Shown: positions 48,826-57,664 of the stretch, one piece after another | Position numbering within the stretch: position 1 is the stretch's first letter | How the letters are laid out: every line of letters starts with the position of its first letter | Source: Nitrosomonas sp. HPC101 | GTDB taxonomy: Bacteria; Pseudomonadota; Gammaproteobacteria; Burkholderiales; Nitrosomonadaceae | Direction: 5' to 3' | Length of the DNA: 64,000 nt | Assembly: GCF_009833125.1 (NCBI RefSeq) | Contig: NZ_QRCC01000010.1 | Coordinates: forward strand, 1 to 64,000 | Notes under the pieces: generated by a model | Seen by the model: the letters and a program-made list of their open reading frames with translations, nothing else | Told to the model about the DNA's origin: nothing | Database searches by the model: none | Program-made: the position numbers and the translations under genes

Positions 48826-50040
48826 ATGAATAAAATCAGGAAAGTAGTGCTCGCATTTTCGGGAGGTCTGGATACCTCGGTCATTTTGAAGTGGCTGCAG
48901 GATGCCTACCAGTGTGAGGTGGTTACTTTTACAGCTGATATTGGCCAGGGCGAGGAAATTGAGCCGGCACGCGCCAAGGCTCAACAGCTTGGCGTCAAGG
49001 AAATCTTCATTGAGGATCTGCGTGAAGAATTCGTGCGTAACTATGTTTTTCCCATGTTCCGCGCCAACGCGGTTTATGAAGGGGAATATCTGCTTGGGAC
49101 CAGTATTGCCCGGCCGCTGATTGCCAAACGTCAGATTGAAATAGCGCGGCAAACGGATGCCGATGCTGTCTCGCACGGCGCTACCGGGAAAGGAAATGAC
49201 CAAGTGCGTTTTGAGCTCGGTTACTATGCATTGCAACCGGATATTCATGTCATTGCACCCTGGCGCGAGTGGAATTTGACCTCACGTGAAAAACTGCTGG
49301 CGTATGCCGAGCAGCGGGGTATCCCGATTGAAATGAAAAAGAAGCAGGGGTCGCCTTACAGCATGGATGCCAATCTGCTCCATATTTCTTATGAAGGGCG
49401 TTTGCTGGAAGATCCTGCTGCAGAACCGGAAGAAAGCATGTGGCGCTGGACAGTTTCGCCTGAAGCAGCTCCCAGCGAACCTGAATATCTGGATCTGGAA
49501 TACGAGCGCGGCGATATCATTGCATTGAACGGTGAAAAGCTGTCTCCTGCAACCATACTGACCCGGCTTAATCAGCTGGGAGGTAAACATGGCATCGGGC
49601 GTCTTGATCTGGTGGAAAACCGTTATGTTGGCATGAAATCACGTGGCTGTTATGAAACTCCGGGTGGCACGATTATGCTGCGCGCCCATCGTGCGATTGA
49701 ATCAATCACACTTGACCGAGAAGTCGCCCATTTGAAGGATGATCTGATGCCACGCTATGCAGCACTGATCTATAACGGTTATTGGTGGAGCCCGGAAAGA
49801 GAGCTGTTGCAGATCCTGATCAATGAATCCCAGTCACACGTAAATGGTCATGTCCGGCTCAAACTCTATAAGGGTAACGTAATGGTGGTCGGGCGTGATT
49901 CTCGTACGGATTCACTGTTTGATCCTAATATTGCTACTTTTGAGGAAGATGGGGGAGCCTATCAGCAGGCAGATGCAGCTGGTTTTATCAAACTGAATGC
50001 GCTCAGGATGCGGATTGCAAGAATAATCCGTGGACACTGA
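48826..50040 (+). CDS. argG: Argininosuccinate synthase
   Basis: An ATP-dependent ligase joining citrulline and aspartate. The 404 residues show the N-type ATP pyrophosphatase loop [14 protein letters not shown] at the start, with [34 protein letters not shown] and [17 protein letters not shown] following. It is of the standard type I length. It completes the arginine set here; argH is not present. A short hairpin follows. Confidence 0.97.
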   Translation: MNKIRKVVLAFSGGLDTSVILKWLQDAYQCEVVTFTADIGQGEEIEPARAKAQQLGVKEIFIEDLREEFVRNYVFPMFRANAVYEGEYLLGTSIARPLIAKRQIEIARQTDADAVSHGATGKGNDQVRFELGYYALQPDIHVIAPWREWNLTSREKLLAYAEQRGIPIEMKKKQGSPYSMDANLLHISYEGRLLEDPAAEPEESMWRWTVSPEAAPSEPEYLDLEYERGDIIALNGEKLSPATILTRLNQLGGKHGIGRLDLVENRYVGMKSRGCYETPGGTIMLRAHRAIESITLDREVAHLKDDLMPRYAALIYNGYWWSPERELLQILINESQSHVNGHVRLKLYKGNVMVVGRDSRTDSLFDPNIATFEEDGGAYQQADAAGFIKLNALRMRIARIIRGH

Positions 50041-50090
50041 TTCAGCAGGAGTTTTTGTTAACCAGGGTGCTAGCGCTGGAAATGACACAA

Positions 50091-50115
50091 TCTGCCTTCG
50101 TTAGCAGAAGGTAGA
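50091..50115 (+). terminator. Hairpin after argG
   Basis: A 9-bp stem with one wobble (50091-50099 with 50107-50115, seven-base loop) lies 50 bases after argG. There is no T run. It is a possible terminator. Confidence 0.4.
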
Positions 50116-50212
50116 GCCGGAACGAGTATTCCTTGTGCTTGTTGTCAAATTTGTGTAATCACAATTCACTTCCCTGCTGGATATGGTTACGTATCATCCT
50201 GAAAGAGATGTC

Positions 50213-51145
50213 ATGGAAAACCCTTCAGATATAGCATGGAAATATCTGTCTATACCGACGCAGTCTGGAAAAATAAAGCCCGGGCGAAATAGTCGTCAGC
50301 TTGCCTACACGGACTGGGGAGATCCGGAAAATCACCATGTAGTGGTGTGCGTACACGGTTTGACACGCAACTGTAGGGATTTTGATTTTCTTGCGATGGC
50401 CCTGGAACAGGATTTCAGAGTGATTTGTATCGATCTGGCGGGCCGTGGTCGCAGTGACTGGCTGGAAAATGCAGATGGCTATAATTCTGCGATGACTTAT
50501 TTGTTGGATATGGAATGTGTACTCAAACACATTTATCAGCAAAATAACTATAGCCGTTTCCATCTTTACTGGGTGGGCGTGTCGATGGGAGGATTGGTCG
50601 GCATGTTACTGGCTGCCCGCCAACGATTGCCTGCCGCTTGTCGGTTCAGAGCACTGGTAATGAGCGATATTGGTCCATTGGTTCCATCCAGTATTTTGTC
50701 TGTATTTTCCATGACTGTTGGGAAAGATCCCCGCTTTCGGAACCTGGCTGAGCTGGAAATACACATGCGTAGCACAGCGTTACCTTATAACGTGCTTACA
50801 GACGCGCAGTGGCATCATATGGCGCTGTACAGTGCGCATGAATATAAGGATGGTACGATTGGTTATCGGTATGATCCTGCCATTTCGTCCGGTTTTCGCT
50901 CATCAAACCTGAAAGATATCGATTTGTGGACTTACTGGAATAAGATTGATCTTCCGGTACTAGTGCTCCGAGGAGAGAAATCGGAAGTCTTGACACCTGA
51001 AATAGCCAGTGAAATGCAACTGCACCAGATCAATGTAAAGGTTGTTGAGCTGGCAGGTATCGGGCATGCACCCATGCTGATGGATGCAGAGCAAATTAAC
51101 CTGGCTAGAAATTTTCTGCTGAAATTCAAAAATCAGGAAAAATGA
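50213..51145 (+). CDS. Alpha/beta-fold hydrolase
   Basis: A hydrolase of about 310 residues with the nucleophile elbow GVSMGGLVGM (Ser near residue 125), oxyanion text VVCVHGLTRNCRDF, and the catalytic acid after LPVLVLRGEKSE. The closing His is in AGIGHAPMLMDAEQ. The substrate cannot be told; similar proteins are annotated as esterase or lipase-like. The frame opens at ATG 50183, but ATG 50213 has GAAAGAG at good spacing, so I use that. There is no signal peptide. It stands alone between argG and a gene-free gap of 290 bases. Confidence 0.85.
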   Translation: MENPSDIAWKYLSIPTQSGKIKPGRNSRQLAYTDWGDPENHHVVVCVHGLTRNCRDFDFLAMALEQDFRVICIDLAGRGRSDWLENADGYNSAMTYLLDMECVLKHIYQQNNYSRFHLYWVGVSMGGLVGMLLAARQRLPAACRFRALVMSDIGPLVPSSILSVFSMTVGKDPRFRNLAELEIHMRSTALPYNVLTDAQWHHMALYSAHEYKDGTIGYRYDPAISSGFRSSNLKDIDLWTYWNKIDLPVLVLRGEKSEVLTPEIASEMQLHQINVKVVELAGIGHAPMLMDAEQINLARNFLLKFKNQEK

Positions 51146-51299
51146 ACCTGGAAACTGCAGTTGGACGCGCCTGAGTATGCGTCTGCGTCATCTGGCAAGG
51201 CGCAGCAGGGTTATCAGTAGCAAGCTTACTACTTCCATTGCGGTTTCCAGAAGCTGACAAGCGATTAACGGCAATTCCCAGGAGAACACTTTCAGACAT

Positions 51300-51347
51300 T
51301 TCCATTTCATGGATACATCAGTCATGCAAGGCTGTATGAGAATGGAA
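51300..51347 (+). repeat. Short dispersed repeat, copy B
   Basis: The counterpart of 38938-38985, 19 of 20 bases identical at the start and weaker beyond. The minus-strand reading gives CIHEMEM with an upstream stop. The surrounding gap 51146-51438 holds no other feature that I can support. Confidence 0.4.
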
Positions 51348-51438
51348 GAAGGTGCACAGAAGCGCAGCAACGAAAGAACAGACAAGGCAGTGGTGCTGCG
51401 AACGCTGCCTTACCCGAAACATCGGTTTCCGAAAGTTT

Positions 51439-52875
51439 CTAATGCTTGATCCGGACCCGGTAACTCAACACAATTTTTTCCTTGACGGGAATGGTGATTT
51501 TCCATTCGGCCAGATTAGCGGCTGGCCTGGTGTGAGGAAAGGATTCCGAAATTATGATCCAGTCACCGGGGATGGGCTCCTGCACCCGAATCGTGACTGC
51601 TTCCTGGCGTGTATTGTGGATTTCAATCTTGTGGGCTGTTTCAGTAAAGCGTTGGGAGGGTGTATCCAATTGCTGAAAATCTGTCTGGATTCTCGTGGCG
51701 GTGATATCAAAAGCTTTACCCAGCTTTACCCGAACGGGATCATTCTTCGCTATGTGGTCAATATGATCTTCACCCAGAAATTGCGTGTTGTCTTGAGAGT
51801 CTTTTATATAAGCGCGTACGATTCCTCCAGGTAGCGGCTTGTCCAGCCCTTTTCCCTTGTTTTCAAACTGGATAAAGACATCTGGTCGTAGTTTGTTATC
51901 GCTGTTGGTATATCTGCTGAGGTAGTGGGCTTCAATGCCACGCAGTAAAAATTCCCTGCTGACCGGAATATCTGCAGCTGACATCAATATAACCTGTTTT
52001 GTCTGATTTTCTGCCAGTGTGGTGGTGGCAGGCATGGTGTAAAGATGATATTCAAACAGAGGTTCTTCCTTGCTTTTCTGATATTCGGCAGCATCTGCCA
52101 CCATGGCCATCATTTTTCTGGTCTGGGGCTGCTCAGAGGAAATCTGATTGATATTCCCGGCCACCAGCTGCAGATGAGCATTCGGATACGTAATGCCACT
52201 GTGGTTGGCCAGCGTAATCAGTCCACTGAGGTCAATCCGATCATCATTGGTATTGAGTTCAGCCACGTAGTCAGCCTGCCAGGAAAGCCCGGAGGTCAGA
52301 TAAGATAGTTCAAGTTCACGGTCGCTCTGGGAAGCGCTTTCCAGTACCAGTGACAAGGTAGGCCGATCATGCAGATGATCGGGGATATCCGGGAAGGTGA
52401 TGCGTCCCGTGGTGCCGGTTTCGATTCGATCTGCGAATTTCAGTACAACCCCCCCGCGCGTGGAGAGTACGGTGGCGGCTTCTGTTGTTTCTTTCCCGGT
52501 TACGGGATTGGTGTAAATGATGTTAACGGTACGCCCGAGATAGCTTTCCAGCAGTTTTTCCGGGGTAAGCAGATCAAAGTCAAAATTCTGTTCCAGTAAC
52601 TGGGATCCGGCAGGTTGGCCGGGTGTGTGCAGCAGCGCTGTTTGTGGGCGTATCTGTGCTGAAACTTCACGCCAAACCAGTCGGTTAATACCCTTTTTCA
52701 GGGGAACCTGTCGCAGATCTCTGATTAATGCCAGGTTTTCATTGTAGATTGTAACACCGAGCTGTTTTTGATCCTGGAGTGTGACAGTTTTTTCCTGCAT
52801 GTGCATGGTGAACCCGGGAACACTGGTGGTTGCCAGTACCAGAGGCAGTACACTTGTATATAAGGCTTTCAGCAT
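51439..52875 (-). CDS. DUF4139-domain exported protein
   Basis: The protein has about 478 residues with an N-terminal signal peptide (MLKALYTSVLPLVLATTSVPGF). It is followed by a beta-rich region and the DUF4139 domain, which includes LTSGLSWQADYVAELN, NAHLQLVAGNIN and the C-terminal VRVQEPIPGDW-like segment (here IRVQEPIPGDWIIISESFP). The family includes mucoidy-inhibitor-like proteins of unknown mechanism. ATG 52875 is preferred to the frame opening at 52920, because it gives a clean signal sequence with AGAGAAA upstream. The 167-residue unknown gene lies 28 bases upstream on the same strand and may be co-transcribed. Confidence 0.85.
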   Translation of the reverse strand: MLKALYTSVLPLVLATTSVPGFTMHMQEKTVTLQDQKQLGVTIYNENLALIRDLRQVPLKKGINRLVWREVSAQIRPQTALLHTPGQPAGSQLLEQNFDFDLLTPEKLLESYLGRTVNIIYTNPVTGKETTEAATVLSTRGGVVLKFADRIETGTTGRITFPDIPDHLHDRPTLSLVLESASQSDRELELSYLTSGLSWQADYVAELNTNDDRIDLSGLITLANHSGITYPNAHLQLVAGNINQISSEQPQTRKMMAMVADAAEYQKSKEEPLFEYHLYTMPATTTLAENQTKQVILMSAADIPVSREFLLRGIEAHYLSRYTNSDNKLRPDVFIQFENKGKGLDKPLPGGIVRAYIKDSQDNTQFLGEDHIDHIAKNDPVRVKLGKAFDITATRIQTDFQQLDTPSQRFTETAHKIEIHNTRQEAVTIRVQEPIPGDWIIISESFPHTRPAANLAEWKITIPVKEKIVLSYRVRIKH

Positions 52876-52903
52876 GTCATTTTCTCTTGTTTTAATATTG
52901 TTA

Positions 52904-53407
52904 TCAGCCTGGCTCAGCAAGATTACAGGCTGAATTCTGCGTATTCCCGTGAGTTTCTGATGGTAGTTTTATTGTATCGGATTCTGTTGGATTGTTAGGT
53001 ATGCCTGATTGAGATGGAGTATCGGGTGTATCTGGATCCATTGAATTTATTGCATCATCAGATGCAATAAATTCAATGGATATTTCCCTCATGCCTTTTT
53101 CAGTATCTGCCAGCCTGGCATTAGCTTCTACCCGGGCACGTGCCTCTGCCGTGACGTGTGCGCGTGCTTCGGTTTCAATCCGGCCTCTGGCTTCGTGAAT
53201 TGCGGTATTTTCAGCTTCTAGCCGTGAGGCGTGAGTGTCATCAAAAGAAGCATCGTATTTTCCCTGCCTGGAGGGGGTATTTGTATATGGGGATTCGTTA
53301 CCGAATATTGTTTTACCGGAGTGAATAGGAACAGCATTTGGTTCGGTCTCGTTTCCCGATTGCGGTGCAATGTTCAGAATTGATCTGAGATGAGATTTGA
53401 ATAGCAT
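52904..53407 (-). CDS. Unknown protein with Ala/Glu/Arg-rich helix
   Basis: I do not recognise this 167-residue product. Its middle (about residues 58-105) is a continuous charged helix, with repeats such as EARGRIETEARAHVTAEARA, that could form a coiled coil. The ends are polar and Pro/Ser/Thr-rich (DPDTPDTPSQSG), likely disordered. There is no signal peptide or membrane span and no good ribosome site, but it is just ahead of the DUF4139 gene on the same strand. The coding region contains a perfect 21-bp inverted repeat (53036-53081) encoding FIASDDAINS. Whether it is truly translated is uncertain. Confidence 0.5.
   Translation of the reverse strand: MLFKSHLRSILNIAPQSGNETEPNAVPIHSGKTIFGNESPYTNTPSRQGKYDASFDDTHASRLEAENTAIHEARGRIETEARAHVTAEARARVEANARLADTEKGMREISIEFIASDDAINSMDPDTPDTPSQSGIPNNPTESDTIKLPSETHGNTQNSACNLAEPG
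53036..53081. repeat. Perfect 21-bp inverted repeat with 4-bp loop
   Basis: Bases 53036-53056 are the exact reverse complement of 53061-53081, around ATCA. All 21 pairs are Watson-Crick, and the arms contain TTGAATTTATTGCATC. It lies inside the unknown minus-strand frame. It has no flanking T tract and no obvious terminal-repeat or target-site features. Confidence 0.9.
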
Positions 53408-53647
53408 GGCGGGTACCGTTTTACCGGAAAAATACGAAAATGGTACTCACCTTATCAATTGCTGCAGCATGGCAATCGGCTGAAAAAGAGGTGAAAAGTC
53501 AGGCTAATCGAAAGAATGCAGGCGTTGCAGATAAGCCATCAACTGCGATTCTCAGACTCATGGTATGTCGGTTACGTTGCTGCTTTCACCGGCGAGTGAA
53601 CACATGATGGAAAAGGCAGCGCCAGGTGTTGTCCCAGTGAAAAGATT

Positions 53648-53876
53648 TCAGCGTTCCAGCTGATAAGTGCCGTGAAGGAGATAGGGGGGTATGCCTTGCA
53701 TGCCGACTGGCAGTGTGATGAAACTTTGTGCGAGTACAAAAACACCAGCAAGTGTCCGTCGATCTCCGGAAATAAAAGGGTGGCTTCATGGTTCGGGTAA
53801 GGAAAGACATATTATGCCGTTCGTATATGTAAACAAATACATCAGAAATGCTCTGGCTGGTATTGCTTGTTCCGCT
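53648..53876 (-). pseudogene. Possible Fic/Doc toxin relic
   Basis: On the minus strand, 45 codons read SHPFISGDRRTLAGVFVLAQ and end at TGA 53648. HPFISGDRR closely resembles the Fic/Doc core HPFx(D/E)GN(G/K)R, with Ser for Asp/Glu and Asp for Asn, and is followed as in Doc by a hydrophobic helix. A TGA precedes it, beyond which a fragment with FLMYLFTYTN may be the preceding helix. No start, ribosome site or antitoxin is seen. The rest of 53408-53913 shows nothing else. Confidence 0.35.
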
Positions 53877-53913
53877 TTGCCGGGAAGGAGGTAGTAGTTG
53901 GCGCTCCAGTGTT

Positions 53914-54774
53914 TTATTGTTGTTTCCGTGTTGCTTCCGGATTGTTTTTCTGATCAGTTGATTCGAGGCTGGGGTCGTGTTCTGCCAGGAGGGTTTCGTG
54001 TTCCAGAAACCGGTCGAGTTGCCGCTGGATGGTGCGGAATGCCGGGTCTTCCGGGTTACGGGGGCGAGTGAGCTCAATATCCATGATTTCAGCAATGTGT
54101 CCCCGGGGGGAGGAGGCCATGAGGGCGATGCGATCTGCCAGCATGAGTGCTTCGTGCAGATCATGGGTGATCATCAGGATGGTGGCGGCAGAATCGTTCC
54201 AGACACGCAGCAGGTAGCGCTGCATCATCCGGCGGGTTTGCATGTCCAGTGCAGAGAAGGGCTCATCCAGCAGCAGCAATCGCGGTTTTGTGGCGATGGT
54301 TCTTGCCAGGGCGATACGCTGGCGCATGCCGCCGGAAAGTTGCGAGGGTTTGTGGTCGGAAAAGGATTCCAGGCCGACTTGTTTGAGATACTGCCGTGCG
54401 TGTTCCCGGGCGTCGGCTTTTGCCATTCCCTGATTGCGCAGGGGGAAAGCGACGTTTTCTTCTGCTGTCATCCATGGGAACAGATTGTGGGTCTGAAAAA
54501 TCAGGGCAGTTGCAGGGGCAGGGCCCTGTAGTACCTGGTTATCGTAGCTGACACTGCCCTGATCCGGGAAGTCCAATCCTGCAGCCAGATTGAGCAGAGT
54601 GGTTTTCCCGCACCCGCTGCGGCCGAGCAGTACGGTCAGGCTACCCGGTTCTATGATCAGATTATCTGCTTCGACAGAAACAGTGTTGCCAAAGGATTTG
54701 CGGACGTTGCTGAATTCCAGCCGGGCACCGGTTGAATGCGTGACTACATTGTTCATAGCATTTACTCTATCCAT
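53914..54774 (-). CDS. ABC transporter ATPase, nitrate/sulfonate/taurine type
   Basis: The ATP-binding subunit of an import system, 286 residues. Walker A is LLGRSGCGKTTLL (about 50-62), the Q-loop is in FQTHNLFPWMTAEENV, the ABC signature is LSGGMRQRIALAR, Walker B is LLLLDEPFSALD, and the switch His is in MITHDLHEA. These features fit the SsuB/TauB/NrtD cluster. ATG 54774 overlaps the permease end by 13 bases; ATG 54756 is an alternative. The operon order is binding protein, permease, ATPase. Confidence 0.93.
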   Translation of the reverse strand: MDRVNAMNNVVTHSTGARLEFSNVRKSFGNTVSVEADNLIIEPGSLTVLLGRSGCGKTTLLNLAAGLDFPDQGSVSYDNQVLQGPAPATALIFQTHNLFPWMTAEENVAFPLRNQGMAKADAREHARQYLKQVGLESFSDHKPSQLSGGMRQRIALARTIATKPRLLLLDEPFSALDMQTRRMMQRYLLRVWNDSAATILMITHDLHEALMLADRIALMASSPRGHIAEIMDIELTRPRNPEDPAFRTIQRQLDRFLEHETLLAEHDPSLESTDQKNNPEATRKQQ

Positions 54775-55598
54775 TGCAGCAGTTTGGCGTTGGCCAGCAG
54801 TAACAGACGATCGATGATGAAGCCGATGAAGCCGATAGCAAGGATGCCGATCATGACCAGCTTCATGTTATACATCTGTTGCGCCATGATGATCATGTAG
54901 CCGAGGCCGGAGTTGATGCCGGCCATTTCTCCCGCCAGCACGGCCATCCAGGCACCGAAAAAGGACATGCGAATGGCCGTCATGGCACCGGGCGTGATGG
55001 CAGGCAGTCGCACATACCACCACATTCTCATGCGCGAAGTACCCAGGTTGCGGGCAATTTTCAGATATTCAGCCGGAATGCCGTCCAGTGCAGCGATCAG
55101 CGATAGAGACATTGTTCCGAGTACCGCCATGAATACGATAAACACTGCCGCCTGACTGCCAATACCGATGACGGCAATGGTGAAAGGAATCCAGGCAACC
55201 GGAGCAATCGGGGCAAGTGACTGGACAATCGGCAAAATCAGCCGCCGCAGGAGTGGCAGTTCGATGACCATGATAGCCAGACAGGATGAGACCAGGAGTC
55301 CAGCCAGCATGCCGGTGCCAACGCGCGTCAGGGTGATGGCAGTAGCTTCGAACAATCCGGTTTTCTGCTGACCGAAGCCGATGCTGATGTTGCCGGATAA
55401 GGCATACGGAATGGTTTCGCTCGGAGGCGGCAGGATTTGCGGGTTCAGCCACTCCATATAAGAACCAAACTCCCAGAGCAGGATGATCAACAGCCAGGCC
55501 AGGCAGAACCAAAGCAAGCTTGATTGGAGGATCAGCCGGACGAATCGGCTGATCCATGTGACCTGATGACCGGGACTGTTTATGGAATGAGGCTGCAT
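54762..55598 (-). CDS. ABC transporter permease, nitrate/sulfonate/taurine type
   Basis: An inner-membrane subunit of 278 residues with about six spans. The EAA-type coupling loop is EYLKIARNLGTSRMRMWWYV followed by RLPAITPGAMTAIRMSFFGAW in part, typical for the SsuC/TauC/NrtB branch. It starts immediately after the binding-protein gene (one base between TGA and ATG) and overlaps the ATPase gene. The N-terminus has a charged, polar leader before the first span (SSLLWFCLAWLLIILLW). Confidence 0.92.
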   Translation of the reverse strand: MQPHSINSPGHQVTWISRFVRLILQSSLLWFCLAWLLIILLWEFGSYMEWLNPQILPPPSETIPYALSGNISIGFGQQKTGLFEATAITLTRVGTGMLAGLLVSSCLAIMVIELPLLRRLILPIVQSLAPIAPVAWIPFTIAVIGIGSQAAVFIVFMAVLGTMSLSLIAALDGIPAEYLKIARNLGTSRMRMWWYVRLPAITPGAMTAIRMSFFGAWMAVLAGEMAGINSGLGYMIIMAQQMYNMKLVMIGILAIGFIGFIIDRLLLLANAKLLQWIE

Positions 55599-55599
55599 A

Positions 55600-56676
55600 T
55601 CAGGCTGGCTGGTATTTCAGATCCAGAACAGCATCGATGATATCTGGCTTGAGGTAACCCAATTCAGCCAGATATTTTGCACCTTGGCGCAGTCCGCCAA
55701 TACCTGCCTGGCTGATGACCGGGTTGGGGAACTGGCGCTTGAGTGCAACCGATAAAATCGGTCGCGGTACGCCATAGACAGGTTGTAAATCATTCAATAC
55801 TGCTTCGTAATCTTCGCTGAAGGCACGGGCGGATTCCTGCAGCACCTTGAGGTAAGTTTTCAGTACGTCACGCTGCCGGTCGATGGTATGGATTTTAGTG
55901 CTGATGACACAGTCGGCCGCTTCGGGTCCCCAGACTGAGTTTGAATCCGTCAGATAAACCGCGCCCTGTTCAGCAACAACATGCTCGGCGTAAGGCTGTG
56001 CCAGTGTGCAGACATCCAGTGCCTTGTTGGCGATGGCTTCTCCCATGCCTATCATGCTCGGAAAGAAGGTCATGCGGTAGTCATCATAGGATTTGCCATG
56101 CTGTGACATCGTGCCGTATCCAACCAGTTCCAGCGTATCCAGCCGTAAGGTGCCCACACGCAGCCCTTTGCCGGCAGCATCGATAAATTCTGCCACTGAT
56201 TTGACGGAGCCGTTGCGTGCAACCAGTTCGATCCCGGCCTGGCCCGAGCCGCCGATGATACGCAGATCAGTGGTGCCAGCAGTGTAGGCAGCTGCAGTCA
56301 TGGTCCACGGGCTGTGGATCAGTTCGAGATTGTTGGAGACCAGCGTCTGCATAGAATCAGCAGGGCTGTTGAATTGTGTTAGCACGACATTCAATCCCGC
56401 CTTACCGAACATGCCTCTTACTTTTGCCAGTAACAGATGGGAAACACAGCCTGCCGGTAAATGCCCGACACGGATGAGAGCCCCTCCCGCGGCAGCTTCA
56501 GCGCGTGTAGCTGCAGCCAGCAGTCCTGCACCAGCCGCGGTAACATAGAACATTCCGCATCCACAGGTGCACAAAAACCGGCGTCTTGCCGGGATGAAGA
56601 GCGCATTGCTCGTTTGCGGGATTGCCGGAGCAGTGGTGTTCCTTTTAATCAGACGGCCAATAATGTTTTTGATCAT
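55600..56676 (-). CDS. ABC transporter substrate-binding protein with Tat-like signal
   Basis: The 358-residue periplasmic binding component belongs to the NrtA/SsuA/ThiY-like fold (GHLPAGCVSHLLLAKVRGMF, NNLELIHSPWTM, GKGLRVGTLRLDTLE, FFPSMIGMGEAIANKALD). Its leader is unusual: after about 35 polar residues comes ARRRFLCTCGCGMFYV, a twin-arginine-like stretch with a Cys-rich hydrophobic core, then AATRAEAAAG as a possible cleavage site. ATG 56676 is used because GGAG from the preceding ATGGAGAAC lies at good spacing; the frame continues to 57057 across the MITE and is not coding there. The substrate may be nitrate, a sulfonate or a thiamine precursor; it cannot be told apart here. Confidence 0.88.
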   Translation of the reverse strand: MIKNIIGRLIKRNTTAPAIPQTSNALFIPARRRFLCTCGCGMFYVTAAGAGLLAAATRAEAAAGGALIRVGHLPAGCVSHLLLAKVRGMFGKAGLNVVLTQFNSPADSMQTLVSNNLELIHSPWTMTAAAYTAGTTDLRIIGGSGQAGIELVARNGSVKSVAEFIDAAGKGLRVGTLRLDTLELVGYGTMSQHGKSYDDYRMTFFPSMIGMGEAIANKALDVCTLAQPYAEHVVAEQGAVYLTDSNSVWGPEAADCVISTKIHTIDRQRDVLKTYLKVLQESARAFSEDYEAVLNDLQPVYGVPRPILSVALKRQFPNPVISQAGIGGLRQGAKYLAELGYLKPDIIDAVLDLKYQPA

Positions 56677-56818
56677 GACTGGGTTCTCCATAAAAGTAGA
56701 CTGATCATTCTCTGGAATGGATATTGTAATCGGAATTGGCTGAAAAGCCAGCAGGGATTTCCAGATTGGCTCCGTTACATTGCGATGTTGGTTATTGTAG
56801 GACGACTCAATGAGATAA

Positions 56819-56972
56819 GGAGCCTCTGAAAAACGTGAGCGAGGCAGTCCGTTCAAGACAAAAGTCGATTGATGCAGGCAAAACGCAGTGAACAGCCGTA
56901 AGACTGGCCCAATGGACATTTTGAAGATTTTTAACGCAGAAATGGCGATGCAGATCGCTTTGCAGAGGCTCC
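56819..56972 (+). mobile_element. MITE, 154 bp, with TAA target duplication
   Basis: GGAGCCTCTGaAAAaCG at the left end and its inverted partner GGAGCCTCTGcAAAgCG at the right give 15 of 17 matching TIR positions. TAA (56816-56818 and 56973-56975) flanks it directly, a 3-bp duplication as expected for IS5-group (TNA target) transposases. It has no open frame of its own. A related, decayed copy is at 25042-25181 in the opposite orientation. Its parent transposase is not in the window; the IS5 relic at 3.1 kb has different ends. Confidence 0.85.
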
Positions 56973-57010
56973 TAAGTGCAGTAGGTATATGGATGGCAAT
57001 CGTGCCGGTA

Positions 57011-57640
57011 TCAGGAATGCGGTGCGCGGCCAAAGCGATAAAACGCGAGGACACCAAACAGGTTAGGCAGGAAAGTGACCTTGTTATCGTGATTCATCAC
57101 CTGTCTTTCCAGTATGTTCACCTTGTGCTGCTGACATAATTGCTCAAAATCGTGCAAGGTACACAGATGGATATTGGGGGTGTCGTACCATTGATAGGGC
57201 AGATTGGATGAGACCGGCATGTGTCCGGCCATAACCTGCAGGCGGTTTTTCCAGTATCCGAAATTGGGAAAGGATACGATGCCTTCCTTGCCGACACGTA
57301 ATATTTCCTGAATGATATTTTCAGTATTCTTCATCGCCTGCAATGTCTGCGACAGGATGACATAATCGAACGATGCATCCTCGAATCCAGACAGGCCGGA
57401 TTCAAGATCGTTGTGTATGACATTGATTCCCTTCTGCATGCACGCCTGGATGTTGTGGGCGCTGATTTCCACGCCGTAACCCCGTACGTTGAGCTTGTTG
57501 CCGAGGTAGTGCAATAACGTCCCGTCGCCGCAACCCAGGTCAAGTATGCTGGATCCTGGTTTGATCCAGGTGGCGATCATGGCGAAATCCGGCCGTAATG
57601 TCAGAACCGATCTGCTGATTTCAGTTGTCGTCATGTCCAA
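57011..57640 (-). CDS. metW: Methionine biosynthesis protein MetW
   Basis: A 209-residue SAM-dependent methyltransferase-fold protein, required together with MetX for homoserine acylation in many proteobacteria. SAM-binding motif I is SILDLGCGDGTLLHYL (about residues 31-46), with GVEISAHNIQ, FDYVILSQTLQAM and the MetW hallmark NFGYWKNRLQVM. The start ATG 57640 has a second ATG two codons on. It follows metX after 24 bases on the same strand. The MITE lies 38 bases beyond its stop. Confidence 0.95.
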   Translation of the reverse strand: MDMTTTEISRSVLTLRPDFAMIATWIKPGSSILDLGCGDGTLLHYLGNKLNVRGYGVEISAHNIQACMQKGINVIHNDLESGLSGFEDASFDYVILSQTLQAMKNTENIIQEILRVGKEGIVSFPNFGYWKNRLQVMAGHMPVSSNLPYQWYDTPNIHLCTLHDFEQLCQQHKVNILERQVMNHDNKVTFLPNLFGVLAFYRFGRAPHS

Positions 57641-57664
57641 ATAAAAAACCGTTGACCGGTTCTG

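Noticed and set aside
53586-54164. 192-codon minus-strand frame overlapping the ABC ATPase gene
   Set aside because: Its larger part is a frame-shifted shadow of the ATPase gene; only the separate HPFISGDRR frame was kept as a possible relic.
56677-57057. N-terminal extension of the binding-protein frame
   Set aside because: It crosses the MITE and has no export signal; the ATG with a good ribosome site at 56676 is preferred.
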